A DNA stretch of 10,973 nt from RUG626 sp964553775. Its GTDB lineage: Bacteria > Bacillota > Clostridia > Oscillospirales > Oscillospiraceae. Of this stretch, positions 1 through 6,813 are shown piece by piece. Below the pieces are notes generated by a model. That model was not told where the DNA came from. It made no database searches and saw only the letters and a list, made by a program, of their open reading frames with translations. The first letter of the stretch is position 1, and each line of letters begins with the position of its first letter. A program made the position numbers and the translations under genes. Location of the stretch: positions 1 through 10,973 of the forward strand of contig CAZKLU010000062.1 in NCBI GenBank assembly GCA_964553775.1, written 5' to 3'.

Positions 1-77
1 TCTACCGTTGGGTGCTTCGCGGAGTTCGCGTTGCGAATCCTTGTCAACATATCCGCAATCGGATCTGTTATCTGCAT
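1..77 (-). CDS. rpsH: 30S ribosomal protein S8, N-terminal fragment
   Basis: This is the start of S8, a primary 16S rRNA-binding protein of the 30S platform. Only 25 codons and two bases are inside the window, and the gene runs off the left edge. The visible residues include MQITDPIADMLTRIRNAN, which is the classic S8 start. An AAGGAGG ribosome binding site at about 82-88 (minus strand) precedes the ATG at 75-77. Its place after rpsN is the standard spc cluster order. The unusual point is the 264-base spacer in front of it, where a few tens of bases would be normal. S8 is a known autoregulator in Escherichia coli, acting at rplE. Nothing here shows whether that applies. Confidence 0.95.
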   Translation of the reverse strand, partial: MQITDPIADMLTRIRNANSAKHPTV

Positions 78-341
78 TTTCTTCCTCCTTTATAAGAGTT
101 ACCGATTTTCCGGTTCAAAACGGCTGGTATCAGGAATCAAAAGCCCTGACCTGTTCCGTTCCTTTATACTATCACCTGAATCCGCAAAACAACCGAAACG
201 TCTTTGAAACGCACAGTAAAATTTATGACTACCAGTGCGAACGCTTAAAAGACATCTGCAAGAATGCGAACATCTGTTTTATATTATTGCCAAACTTTAC
301 GGATCCAGGTTGTCACCCCTTCAAAAGCGGGGCAAACACTT
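78..341 (-). other. Long rpsN-rpsH spacer, function unknown
   Basis: This is 264 bases between two genes that are usually almost adjacent. I see no convincing gene in it: minus-strand frames break up quickly and lack ribosome binding sites. Three modest inverted repeats are visible: 210-239 (CGCAC/GTGCG ends), 126-151 (TCAGG/CCTGA core) and 101-114 (ACCGG, AAAA loop, TCGGT). A CCC..CTT/AAG..GGG hairpin lies at about 316-333, just after the rpsN stop, but no T-run follows it, so it is not a normal terminator. A weak promoter-like pair, TTGTTT and TATAAA with 18 bases between, lies at about 162-191 on the minus strand. It could be an internal promoter plus leader for rpsH, or an eroded insertion. 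Confidence 0.5.
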
Positions 342-527
342 TTACCAGGACGCTTTCCTTACGCCCGGAATCTGTCCCTTGTATGCAAGCTCTCTGAAGC
401 AGATACGGCAGATGCCGTAATTACGCAGATACGCATGAGGGCGACCGCAAATTTTGCAGCGATTATAGCGGCGGGTTGAAAACTTACTTCCGCGCTGCTG
501 CTTGATTTTCATGGATGTCTTTGCCAT
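342..527 (-). CDS. rpsN: 30S ribosomal protein S14, zinc-binding type (type Z)
   Basis: S14 is a small protein of the 30S head, near S3, S10 and S19. At 61 residues this is the short zinc-binding form, not the cysteine-free form of about 89-101 residues. The zinc ligands are visible as C24-x2-C27 and C40-x2-C43. The C-terminal IPGVRKASW is typical. The start at 525-527 follows an AGGAGG site that overlaps the TAG stop of rplE. Spacing is about 10 bases and contains a minimal ATG-TAA pair, which is probably neutral. Zinc-type S14 is usual in Clostridia; in some Bacillota a cysteine-free paralogue elsewhere replaces it when zinc is scarce, but none is visible in this window. Confidence 0.97.
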   Translation of the reverse strand: MAKTSMKIKQQRGSKFSTRRYNRCKICGRPHAYLRNYGICRICFRELAYKGQIPGVRKASW

Positions 528-541
528 TTCTTTACATCCTC

Positions 542-1084
542 CTAATTCTGATAGAACGGCGCACCGAGAAGAGTCAGAAGCTCGCGGGCTTCCTCATCGG
601 TTTTTGCCGTAGTGCAGATTGCTATATCCATACCGCGGATCTTGTCGATTTTATCGTAATCAATCTCAGGGAATATGAGCTGCTCCTTTACTCCGAGGGC
701 ATAATTTCCGCGCCCATCGAAGGAGTTCGGATTTATACCATGGAAGTCGCGCACACGCGGAAGAGCGACATTGAATAATCTATCAAGAAACTCCCACATC
801 TTGTCACGTCTGAGCGTTACTTTGACACCGATATTCATTCCCTCTCTTAGCTTAAAATTCGCGACAGACTTTTTAGCCTTTGTGATAACCGGTTTCTGAC
901 CTGTAATCTGACCGATTTCGCGAACAACGCTGTCAAGAACTTTCTGATTGTCTTTGGCATCGCCGCAGCCGACGTTAACGACTATTTTATCAAGGCGGGG
1001 TATCTCCATGACGCTGCTGTACTTGAACTTCTTCATAAGCGCGGGAGCTATTTCCTCGTCATACTTCTTTTTAAGTCTCGGCAT
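542..1084 (-). CDS. rplE: 50S ribosomal protein L5
   Basis: L5 binds 5S rRNA in the central protuberance of the 50S subunit and contacts the P-site tRNA. The protein is 180 residues, which is the family's normal length. The N-terminal L5 signature around residues 30-43 (RLDKIVVNVGCGDA) and the C-terminal segment near GMDIAICTTAKTDEEA are both present and intact. The start at 1082-1084 follows a GGGAGGT site, and the gap to the upstream rplX stop is 17 bases. In Escherichia coli the start region of rplE is the S8 control site; I cannot confirm an equivalent structure here. Confidence 0.98.
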   Translation of the reverse strand: MPRLKKKYDEEIAPALMKKFKYSSVMEIPRLDKIVVNVGCGDAKDNQKVLDSVVREIGQITGQKPVITKAKKSVANFKLREGMNIGVKVTLRRDKMWEFLDRLFNVALPRVRDFHGINPNSFDGRGNYALGVKEQLIFPEIDYDKIDKIRGMDIAICTTAKTDEEARELLTLLGAPFYQN

Positions 1085-1101
1085 ATTCTACCTCCCGCAC
1101 A

Positions 1102-1407
1102 TTATATCGCCGCGCCGCACTTTTTGCAGGCGCGTGACTTCTTGCCGTCTGTTATCTTATGCGCGACTCTTGTCGCTTTGCCGCACTTCGGGCAAATCAG
1201 CTGTACCTTCGAGACGTATATAGGTGTCTCTTTCTTGATAATACCGCTCTCTTCGCCCTGCTTACGGGCTTTCTGATGGCGTTTAGCAACGTTCACACCC
1301 TCAACGATTACTTTCATGCCCTTAGGGTCAGCTGACAAAACTTTGCCTTTTTTGCCCTTATCCTTGCCGCTAAGGACGACCACAGTATCATTTGTTATGA
1401 TATTCAT
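1102..1407 (-). CDS. rplX: 50S ribosomal protein L24, four-cysteine form
   Basis: L24 is an early 50S assembly protein that binds 23S rRNA near the exit tunnel. I place the start at the ATG at 1405-1407, giving 101 residues beginning MNIITNDTVVVLSGKDKGKK (KOW domain). An in-frame ATG at 1420-1422 would overlap the rplN stop, but the next codons after it are themselves the AGGAGG ribosome binding site (1414-1419) for the downstream ATG, so it is very unlikely to be used. Near the C-terminus the protein has C72-x2-C75 and C94-x2-C97, a zinc-ribbon-like arrangement found in L24 of many Clostridia and related groups and absent in Escherichia coli. The gap to rplN is 11 bases with this start. Confidence 0.96.
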   Translation of the reverse strand: MNIITNDTVVVLSGKDKGKKGKVLSADPKGMKVIVEGVNVAKRHQKARKQGEESGIIKKETPIYVSKVQLICPKCGKATRVAHKITDGKKSRACKKCGAAI

Positions 1408-1413
1408 TCCTGT

Positions 1414-1419
1414 CCTCCT
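1414..1419 (-). promoter_or_regulatory. Ribosome binding site deciding the rplX start
   Basis: The minus strand reads AGGAGG here, followed by ACAGGA and then the ATG at 1405-1407. The site overlaps the last base of the rplN stop codon. It lies inside the extra codons that would be used if translation began at the upstream ATG (1420-1422). This is why the shorter L24 is preferred. Confidence 0.9.
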
Positions 1420-1787
1420 CATATTACTTCGGGAGCAAGCGACAGGATCTTCATATAATCCTTATCTCTAAGCTCTCTCGCCACAGGCCCGAAGATACGT
1501 GTTCCCACAGGGTTTTTATCGTCTCTTATAAGCACGGCGGCGTTCTCGTCGAATCTGACATAGGTACCGTCTGCACGGCGTACACCTTTTGCGGAGCGCA
1601 CAATAACCGCCTTTACTACATCACCCTTCTTGACCTGCCCGCCGGGAGCCGCCTTACGGACTGACGCAACGACTACGTCGCCGATATTACCGTATTTCCT
1701 TTTGGAGCCGCCGAGGACTCTTATGCACTTTATCTCTTTAGCCCCGGTGTTATCGGCTACTTTAAGAAAGGTTTCCTGCTGTATCAT
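1419..1787 (-). CDS. rplN: 50S ribosomal protein L14
   Basis: L14 sits on the 50S face that contacts the 30S subunit and takes part in inter-subunit bridges. The protein is 122 residues, exactly the usual length. It opens with MIQQETFLKVADNTGAKEI, the highly conserved L14 start, and ends in the typical SLAPEVI. A near-perfect AAGGAGGTG ribosome binding site overlaps the rpsQ stop codon and lies just before the ATG at 1785-1787. It falls between rpsQ and rplX, the standard spc order. Nothing unusual is seen. Confidence 0.98.
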   Translation of the reverse strand: MIQQETFLKVADNTGAKEIKCIRVLGGSKRKYGNIGDVVVASVRKAAPGGQVKKGDVVKAVIVRSAKGVRRADGTYVRFDENAAVLIRDDKNPVGTRIFGPVARELRDKDYMKILSLAPEVI

Positions 1788-1801
1788 TCTCCGGCACCTC
1801 C

Positions 1802-2065
1802 TTATTTCGCTCTCTCTACGATTTCAACAAGCCGCCATCTCTTATCCTTTGAAAGCGGTCTTGTCTCCATCACTCTGACCGTATCACCGATACCGGCTTC
1901 GTTTCCCTCGTCATGAGCTTTCAGCTTATACGTTCTTTTGACTATTTTTTTATAAAGCGGATGTCTCACGCGGTCGGCTATAGCTACAACGATGGTCTTA
2001 TCCATCTTGTCGGACACTACCTTGCCAACTCTCGTTTTCCGCGTTGAAGTTCTTGTCTCACTCAT
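1802..2065 (-). CDS. rpsQ: 30S ribosomal protein S17
   Basis: S17 is a primary 16S rRNA-binding protein of the 30S body with an OB fold. The protein is 87 residues, in the normal range. The core segment GKVVSDKMDKTIVVAI and the downstream RHPLYKKIVKRTYKLKAHDE are diagnostic. The first ten residues are rich in Ser, Thr and Arg, a slightly extended basic N-terminus. The start at 2063-2065 has a GAGGAGG site about 8 bases upstream that overlaps the rpmC stop, so the two genes are probably translationally linked. Confidence 0.97.
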   Translation of the reverse strand: MSETRTSTRKTRVGKVVSDKMDKTIVVAIADRVRHPLYKKIVKRTYKLKAHDEGNEAGIGDTVRVMETRPLSKDKRWRLVEIVERAK

Positions 2066-2078
2066 TTACGCTTCCTCC

Positions 2079-2276
2079 TCACTGCCCGTCCCGCTGCTTC
2101 TCGCGCATGATAGTCTGGACTCGGGCAATATCCTTTCTGACAAGGGATATTTTAACAGGGTTATCGAGCTGATTTGTCGCGTGCTGCATACGAAGCGTAA
2201 ATAGATCCTTTTTAAGATCCTTCAGCTTTGTTTCCAGCTCGGAGCCGCTCATTTTTCTTACCTCGCTCGCCTTCAT
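2079..2276 (-). CDS. rpmC: 50S ribosomal protein L29
   Basis: L29 is a small two-helix protein at the exit of the 50S peptide tunnel, next to L23, where nascent-chain factors dock. I choose the ATG at 2274-2276, giving 65 residues that begin MKASEVRKMSGSELETK as in the family. An in-frame GTG further upstream (2286-2288) would add four residues and overlap rplP, and is not needed. The ribosome binding site is a weaker AGGTGG-type sequence inside the last codons of rplP. Only one base separates the rplP stop from this start, which suggests coupled translation. The central segment LRMQHATNQLDNP is typical. Confidence 0.95.
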   Translation of the reverse strand: MKASEVRKMSGSELETKLKDLKKDLFTLRMQHATNQLDNPVKISLVRKDIARVQTIMREKQRDGQ

Positions 2277-2277
2277 C

Positions 2278-2703
2278 TTAATCACCACCTGTCTCGGTTT
2301 CGCGGGCTATAATCTTTGTCTTGCACGGCAGTTTGTGTCCGCCAAGGCGCAACGCTTCCGTTGCCTCCTCGGGTGTAACACCGGCAATCTCAAACATAAC
2401 TCTGCCGGGCTTAACAACTGCCACCCAGTACTCAGGGGAACCCTTACCGGAACCCATACGTGTTTCAGCGGGCTTCTGTGTAACGGGCTTGTCAGGGAAT
2501 ATCTTTATCCATACTTTTCCGCCGCGCTTCGTGTAGCGGGTAATGGCGACACGAGCTGCCTCTATCTGGTTAGAAGTTATCCACGCCGGCTCAGTTGCCA
2601 CAAGACCATATTCGCCGTATGTTACTGTATTTCCGCGTGTGGCAACGCCTTTCATTCTGCCGCGCTGCTGCTTACGGTACTTGACTCTCTTTGGTAAAAG
2701 CAT
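2278..2703 (-). CDS. rplP: 50S ribosomal protein L16
   Basis: L16 binds near the A-site and peptidyl-transferase region of the 50S subunit and joins late in assembly. The protein is 141 residues, normal for the family. It begins MLLPKRVKYRKQQRGRMKG, and the signature around residues 77-88 (KPAETRMGSGKG) is intact. The start codon overlaps the rpsC stop by one base (TAATG). Its ribosome binding site GGAGG is embedded in the codons for the last glycines of the S3 tail, so the end of rpsC and the start of rplP are physically constrained together. Confidence 0.98.
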   Translation of the reverse strand: MLLPKRVKYRKQQRGRMKGVATRGNTVTYGEYGLVATEPAWITSNQIEAARVAITRYTKRGGKVWIKIFPDKPVTQKPAETRMGSGKGSPEYWVAVVKPGRVMFEIAGVTPEEATEALRLGGHKLPCKTKIIARETETGGD

Positions 2704-3551
2704 TATTTCGCTCCTCCTTCCCTCGGAGTGCGGGGACGGTTCTGCCCCTGACGGTTATTTCCGGTTCCGGCGGAGCCGGTCTGCGGACGGCTGCCTCCGA
2801 ACCTGTTGTCGCCTGTACGCGAACCGCCTCTTCTGTCGCCGCCTCTTCTGTCATCTCTGCGTTCACGCGGTTGTCTTGGCGGTTTAGAGGTATCCATCGT
2901 TCTCGGAGTAGTTCTAAGTGTCTGTGAGAGAATTTCTCCCTTATAAATCCATACTTTGACACCGATGCGGCCGTATGTTGTGGCTGCCTCGGCAAAACCG
3001 TATTCAATATCGGCTCTCAATGTCTGAAGTGGAATTGTACCCTCATGATACGACTCGTTTCTTGCGATTTCCGCGCCGCCGATACGACCGGAGAGTTTAA
3101 TCTTAATGCCGCGAACTCCGAGACGCATAGCTCTTGACATAGCGTTCTTCATTGCGCGTCTATAGCTTATACGATCTTCAAGCTGCTGTGCTATTCTTTC
3201 CGCAACGAGCTGAGCGTCAGTATCGGGTGTCTTGACTTCGATAATGGAGATGCTCACAGGCTTTCCAAGACGCTTTTCCATATCTGCTCTGAGCTTCTCG
3301 ATGTCCGCACCGCCCTTGCCGATTACAAGACCCGGCTTTGAGCAGTGGATGAATATTTTAACTCTTGCGTTATCTCTCTCAATCTCGATTTTGGGTACGC
3401 CTGCCGCGTTAAGACGTTCTTTAAGATATTTGCGGATATTGTAGTCCTCTACAATGAGATCCCCGACTTTATCATCTCTGGCGTACCAGCGGGAATCCCA
3501 GTCTTTAATAACGCCGACACGCAATCCGTGCGGATTAACCTTCTGTCCCAT
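2703..3551 (-). CDS. rpsC: 30S ribosomal protein S3 with long Arg/Gly-rich C-terminal tail
   Basis: S3 is part of the 30S head at the mRNA entry channel and helps unwind structured mRNA. Residues 1 to about 215 are a complete S3. It starts MGQKVNPHGLRVGVIKDWDS, has a KH type-2 domain with the GKGG loop at residues 78-81, and the C-terminal domain includes GGAEIARNE. At 282 residues it is longer than the usual 210-220. The extra part, about residues 224-282, is a low-complexity tail with 15 Arg and 13 Gly among 59 residues, plus many Asn, Gln, Ser and Pro. It contains repeated DRRGG units and should be disordered and strongly basic. The tail is in frame with the conserved body, with no sign of frameshift. 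A GGAGG site precedes the ATG at 3549-3551, two bases after the rplV stop. Confidence 0.97.
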   Translation of the reverse strand: MGQKVNPHGLRVGVIKDWDSRWYARDDKVGDLIVEDYNIRKYLKERLNAAGVPKIEIERDNARVKIFIHCSKPGLVIGKGGADIEKLRADMEKRLGKPVSISIIEVKTPDTDAQLVAERIAQQLEDRISYRRAMKNAMSRAMRLGVRGIKIKLSGRIGGAEIARNESYHEGTIPLQTLRADIEYGFAEAATTYGRIGVKVWIYKGEILSQTLRTTPRTMDTSKPPRQPRERRDDRRGGDRRGGSRTGDNRFGGSRPQTGSAGTGNNRQGQNRPRTPREGGAK

Positions 3552-3553
3552 GA

Positions 3554-3895
3554 TTACGCCTCCTCTCTTTCCGCTACTACCATCATGATGTGACTCGTTC
3601 TCTTGTTTATTCTGTAGCCTCTGCCTTTGCTCACGGGCTGCATACGTTTGAGAATCGGACCCGGGTTTGCGTAAACCTCGGACACATAGAGACTTGACGT
3701 ATCCATATCAAAGTTATTCTCCGCGTTCGCTATAGCACTTTTGAGAAGTTTCAGCATGATCTCCGCTGATTTATTTGGCGTATGTTTCAATATCGCGAGT
3801 GCCGTATCGATGTCCTTACCACGAACAAGGTCGCAAACAAGTCCCGCTTTACGCGGTGACACTCGTGCGTACTTTATCTGTGCTCTTGCTTCCAT
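3554..3895 (-). CDS. rplV: 50S ribosomal protein L22
   Basis: L22 lines the 50S peptide exit tunnel. Its long beta-hairpin reaches the tunnel constriction and is a known site of macrolide-resistance changes. The protein is 113 residues, normal length. The opening MEARAQIKYARVSPRKAGLV and the hairpin region at about residues 78-100 (NPGPILKRMQPVSKGRGYRI) match the family, with no insertion or deletion in the loop visible by eye. The start at 3893-3895 lies 17 bases after the rpsS stop and has a GGGAGG site. Confidence 0.98.
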   Translation of the reverse strand: MEARAQIKYARVSPRKAGLVCDLVRGKDIDTALAILKHTPNKSAEIMLKLLKSAIANAENNFDMDTSSLYVSEVYANPGPILKRMQPVSKGRGYRINKRTSHIMMVVAEREEA

Positions 3896-3912
3896 TGTAC
3901 TCCGTTCCTCCC

Positions 3913-4185
3913 TTATTTACCAGTCTTGCTGCCGGCGTGACCGCGGAAGGTGCGCGTAGGCGCGAACTCGCCCAGCTTATGACCAACCATATCCTCAGTA
4001 ATATACACGGGTACATGGCGGCGTCCGTCGTGAACAGCTATTGTATGACCGACAAAGGATGGATAAATAGTAGACGCTCTGCTCCACGTCTTGAGTACCT
4101 TCTTTTCGCCTGTTTTATTCATCTCGTTGACGCGCTTCAAAAGCTCAGGCGCGGCAAACGGACCTTTCTTGATACTTCTGCTCAT
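3913..4185 (-). CDS. rpsS: 30S ribosomal protein S19
   Basis: S19 lies on the 30S head near the A-site tRNA and pairs with S13. The protein is 90 residues. MSRSIKKGPF opens it, and the signature DGRRHVPVYITEDMVGHKLG is intact. An AAGGAGGG ribosome binding site that overlaps the rplB stop precedes the ATG at 4183-4185. The gap to rplB is 14 bases. An entirely ordinary member of the S10 cluster. Confidence 0.98.
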   Translation of the reverse strand: MSRSIKKGPFAAPELLKRVNEMNKTGEKKVLKTWSRASTIYPSFVGHTIAVHDGRRHVPVYITEDMVGHKLGEFAPTRTFRGHAGSKTGK

Positions 4186-4199
4186 TTACTTATCCCTCC

Positions 4200-5036
4200 T
4201 TACTTCGCGTTGCGACGCTTAACAATAAACTTATCAGTGCGGTTCTTTGTCTTGCGCGTCTTATAACCGAGAGCCGGTTTACCCCACGGGGTGACAGGAC
4301 CCGGACGTCCGACAGGAGATTTACCCTCGCCGCCGCCATGCGGGTGGTCGTTCGGGTTCATTACGGAGCCGCGAACGGTCGGTCTAATGCCCATATGACG
4401 TGTACGTCCAGCCTTACCGAGTGAGACGTTTGCGTGATCAACATTTCCAACCTGACCTATAGTAGCCATACAGTTGAGACGCACATAGCGGTACTCGCCG
4501 GATGGAAGGCGAATTTGCGCCATGCCATTCTCTTTCGCCATAAGCTGCGCGACCGCGCCTGCGGATCTCACAAGCTGACCGCCCTTGCCCGGATAAAGCT
4601 CTATATTGTGGATCATAGTACCTACAGGGATATTTGTTATCGGAAGTGCGTTTCCCGGCTTTATATCAGCGTTTGCGCCCGACTCAACAACGTCACCGAC
4701 TTTCAATCCGACAGGTGCGATAATATATCTGCGTTCCCCGTCCTCATACTCGACAAGAGCAATATAAGATGAACGGTTTGGATCGTACTCAAGTCTCAGA
4801 ACTGTTGCGTTCATATCAGGCTTATTTCTCTTAAAGTCTATAACGCGGTATTTTCTTCTGTTGCCGCCGCCTCTGTGACGGACGGTGATATGACCATAGC
4901 TGTTACGTCCGGAATGCTTTTTCAAAGGCTCTGTGAGCGAACGCTCCGGACGCGCTTTCTTATCCACTCCGTCAAATCCGGACACAGACATATGTCTTCT
5001 CGACGGTGTTGTAGGCTTATAAAATTTTATTGGCAT
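4200..5036 (-). CDS. rplB: 50S ribosomal protein L2
   Basis: L2 is a primary 23S rRNA-binding protein needed for subunit joining and for the peptidyl-transferase centre. The protein is 278 residues, the expected length. It opens MPIKFYKPTTPSRRHMSV. The near-universal MNPNDHPHGGGEGKSP segment is present, and its first histidine is residue 231, matching the key Escherichia coli His229. The lysine/arginine-rich C-terminus is complete. The ribosome binding site GGGAGG lies between the rplW stop and the ATG at 5034-5036, a 13-base gap. Confidence 0.98.
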   Translation of the reverse strand: MPIKFYKPTTPSRRHMSVSGFDGVDKKARPERSLTEPLKKHSGRNSYGHITVRHRGGGNRRKYRVIDFKRNKPDMNATVLRLEYDPNRSSYIALVEYEDGERRYIIAPVGLKVGDVVESGANADIKPGNALPITNIPVGTMIHNIELYPGKGGQLVRSAGAVAQLMAKENGMAQIRLPSGEYRYVRLNCMATIGQVGNVDHANVSLGKAGRTRHMGIRPTVRGSVMNPNDHPHGGGEGKSPVGRPGPVTPWGKPALGYKTRKTKNRTDKFIVKRRNAK

Positions 5037-5049
5037 CTTTTTTCCTCCC

Positions 5050-5346
5050 TTATACCATTCCCTCGAAGAACTCGATCGGCTTGGAGCTTTCCGTAAGACG
5101 CACTACCGCTTTCTTCCACTTCTTCGTATAGCCCGACGGGTAGCGACCAACACGCTTCTCTTTGCCCTTCATTGTGAGCGTCGTGACCTTCATGACTTTC
5201 ACGCCGAACACTTCCTCGACAGCCGACTTAATTTCGGCTTTATTGGCATCGGGGAGTACCTCGAACACATACTTCTTTATATCGCCCTGTTCCATAGACT
5301 GCTCAGTGACGATGGGACGAATTATAATATCGTAAGAGGTTCTCAT
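5050..5346 (-). CDS. rplW: 50S ribosomal protein L23
   Basis: L23 sits at the peptide tunnel exit beside L29 and is the docking point for trigger factor and the signal recognition particle. The protein is 98 residues, normal length. The start MRTSYDIIIRPIVTEQSM and the segment YVFEVLPDANKAEIKSAVE are typical. Its ATG overlaps the rplD stop by four bases (ATGA), and its ribosome binding site GGAGGTG lies inside the rplD coding end, so translation of the two is likely coupled. Confidence 0.97.
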   Translation of the reverse strand: MRTSYDIIIRPIVTEQSMEQGDIKKYVFEVLPDANKAEIKSAVEEVFGVKVMKVTTLTMKGKEKRVGRYPSGYTKKWKKAVVRLTESSKPIEFFEGMV

Positions 5347-5969
5347 TTCGCGTACACCTCCGTTATTTTCTCGAGTGCCGCCTTATCAACTACGAGCTTA
5401 CCGGCATTCAGTATATCGTAGGCATTCAGTATGCTTGCCGTTGTTGTAACAGTTCCCTGAATATTTCTTGCGGAGAGAACGACGTTTTCGCGCACCTCCG
5501 GAGTAACGATCATCGGTTTTCTATCGGCTCCTATCTTATCAAGGAACTGCTTGAATGTCTTTGTCTTTATCTCTGACTGGTCAAGGTTTTCAACAACAAG
5601 AACATTATTCTCAAGAGCCTTCTGTGAAAGAGCGGAACGGATCGCCAGTCTTCTCACTTTTTTATTGACCGAGAAGCTATAGTCTCTCGGCTTCGGCGCA
5701 AACGCGACGCCGCCGTGGGTGTAGTGAGGATTTCGTGTGCTGCCCTGACGCGCTCTGCCGGTACCCTTCTGACGATAGGGCTTCGCGCCGCCGCCGGAAA
5801 CCTCAGCTTTGGTGAGTGCGCTCTGCGTACCCTGACGTTTATTCGCAAGGTGATTTCTTACGAGAAAATGCAGCACATGTTCATTCGGTTCTATCCCGAA
5901 AACCTCTTCGGAGAGTTCGACTTCGCCTACTACCTCTCCAGACATATTATAGACTTTTGCGTTAGGCAT
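5343..5969 (-). CDS. rplD: 50S ribosomal protein L4
   Basis: L4 binds 23S rRNA and sends a long basic loop into the exit tunnel. In gamma-proteobacteria it also represses its own operon by binding the S10 leader. The protein is 208 residues, normal length. The tunnel loop is visible at about residues 58-90 (including AKPYRQKGTGRARQGS). The C-terminal globular domain, with VVENLDQSEIKTK, is complete. The start at 5967-5969 lies 18 bases after the rplC stop, with a purine-rich AAGGAGAGGAG stretch. Whether this L4 acts on either of the structured leaders in this window is unknown. Confidence 0.98.
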   Translation of the reverse strand: MPNAKVYNMSGEVVGEVELSEEVFGIEPNEHVLHFLVRNHLANKRQGTQSALTKAEVSGGGAKPYRQKGTGRARQGSTRNPHYTHGGVAFAPKPRDYSFSVNKKVRRLAIRSALSQKALENNVLVVENLDQSEIKTKTFKQFLDKIGADRKPMIVTPEVRENVVLSARNIQGTVTTTASILNAYDILNAGKLVVDKAALEKITEVYAK

Positions 5970-5987
5970 ATCTCTTCTCTCCTCTCC

Positions 5988-6692
5988 TTAACCTCTCGCG
6001 GATCTCTTCTGCGGGTTCGCGCTGACGGTCTGAGCCGGACCCTTGATCTTGCTGCGGTTAATTACTGTATTCTTCATATACACGATACCGCCCTTAGGTC
6101 CCGGAACAGCACCGCGAACTGCTATCATATTGAGATCCGGATCGATATCGACTATATCCAAATTCTGAACAGTGACTTGCTCATTTCCCATATGTCCCGC
6201 ACCGATCTTGCCTTTATAAATGCGAGATGGTGTTGACGTGGATCCCATTGAACCGGCGTGACGATGAACCGGACCGCCGCCATGACTCGTTGGTGTGCGC
6301 TGGGCGTTATGACGCTTAATAGCACCCTGATAGCCCTTGCCCTTGCTGATACCGGTTATGTCAAGCTGGTCGCCCTTCTTGAACATATCCGCTTTAATTT
6401 CATCTCCCACCTCGAAGTTGGAGCAGTCAGCAAGTCTGAACTCCTTGAGGTGTCTTTTCATTTCCGTACCGGCTTTTTTGAGGTGTCCGGCTTCAGGCTT
6501 TGTGAGCTTGCGCTCCGGAACATCGCCGAAACCAAGCTGTATCGCGTTATAGCCGTCATGCTCTGCAGTCTTGACCTGTGTCACCACACAGGGACCCGCC
6601 TCGATAACAGTCACCGGAACTACTTTGCCGGCATCATCGAAAATTTGCGTCATACCGACTTTTCTTCCGATGAGTACCCTCTGCATCTCCAT
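5988..6692 (-). CDS. rplC: 50S ribosomal protein L3, with extended C-terminus
   Basis: L3 is one of the first proteins to bind 23S rRNA and reaches the peptidyl-transferase centre. The conserved core is complete: QRVLIGRKVGMTQIF near the start, GKGYQGAIKRH from residue 118, and the VPGPKGGIV segment at about residues 196-204. At 234 residues it is about 20 longer than common bacterial L3, and the excess is a basic tail after residue 210. The ATG at 6690-6692 is preferred over the ATG at 6684-6686: the AGGAGG site (6705-6710) is already 12 bases from the first and 18 from the second. Its upstream region is unusual, a 276-base structured spacer after rpsJ. Confidence 0.97.
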   Translation of the reverse strand: MEMQRVLIGRKVGMTQIFDDAGKVVPVTVIEAGPCVVTQVKTAEHDGYNAIQLGFGDVPERKLTKPEAGHLKKAGTEMKRHLKEFRLADCSNFEVGDEIKADMFKKGDQLDITGISKGKGYQGAIKRHNAQRTPTSHGGGPVHRHAGSMGSTSTPSRIYKGKIGAGHMGNEQVTVQNLDIVDIDPDLNMIAVRGAVPGPKGGIVYMKNTVINRSKIKGPAQTVSANPQKRSARG

Positions 6693-6780
6693 CTTTTGTA
6701 TTTTCCTCCTGTCAGGTTATTGGTCGAACAGTTATGTCCGACTTGACCCCGCCAACTTAATCGTTGGCTATGGGCTTTAT

Positions 6781-6813
6781 ACTCAAAACCGAAACTATTT
6801 CCGGTCTTGTAGT
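6781..6813 (-). promoter_or_regulatory. Long hairpin in the rplC leader
   Basis: On the minus strand CAAGACCGGAA pairs with TTTCGGTTTTG around an ATAG tetraloop, giving 11 pairs including two G-U pairs. A single bulged A then allows ACT/AGT to add three more. This is the strongest single structure in the spacer and it is unlikely to be chance. No T-run follows. Confidence 0.65.

Noticed and set aside
316..333. Hairpin just after rpsN considered as a terminator
   Set aside because: The stem is short with a bulge, and no T-run follows on the minus strand, so it would not terminate transcription by itself.
8..397. Plus-strand reading frame of 129 codons over rpsH, the spacer and rpsN
   Set aside because: It runs antisense through two conserved genes and has no ribosome binding site or recognisable domain. 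It is open largely because the minus strand is coding on both sides.
1408..1422. Upstream in-frame ATG for rplX overlapping the rplN stop
   Set aside because: The codons after it are the AGGAGG ribosome binding site for the ATG at 1405-1407, and L24 proteins begin at that later position.
2277..2288. GTG start that would lengthen rpmC by four residues
   Set aside because: L29 proteins begin at MKASE, and the ATG at 2274-2276 has suitable spacing from the AGGTGG site.
2672..3007. Minus-strand 111-codon frame inside rpsC
   Set aside because: It is a shadow of the arginine/glycine-rich S3 tail in another frame; the S3 frame is intact and conserved, and no start signal supports the alternative.
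5715..6236. Plus-strand 173-codon frame antisense to rplD and rplC
   Set aside because: Both minus-strand genes are complete and conserved; the antisense frame shows no domain or ribosome binding site.
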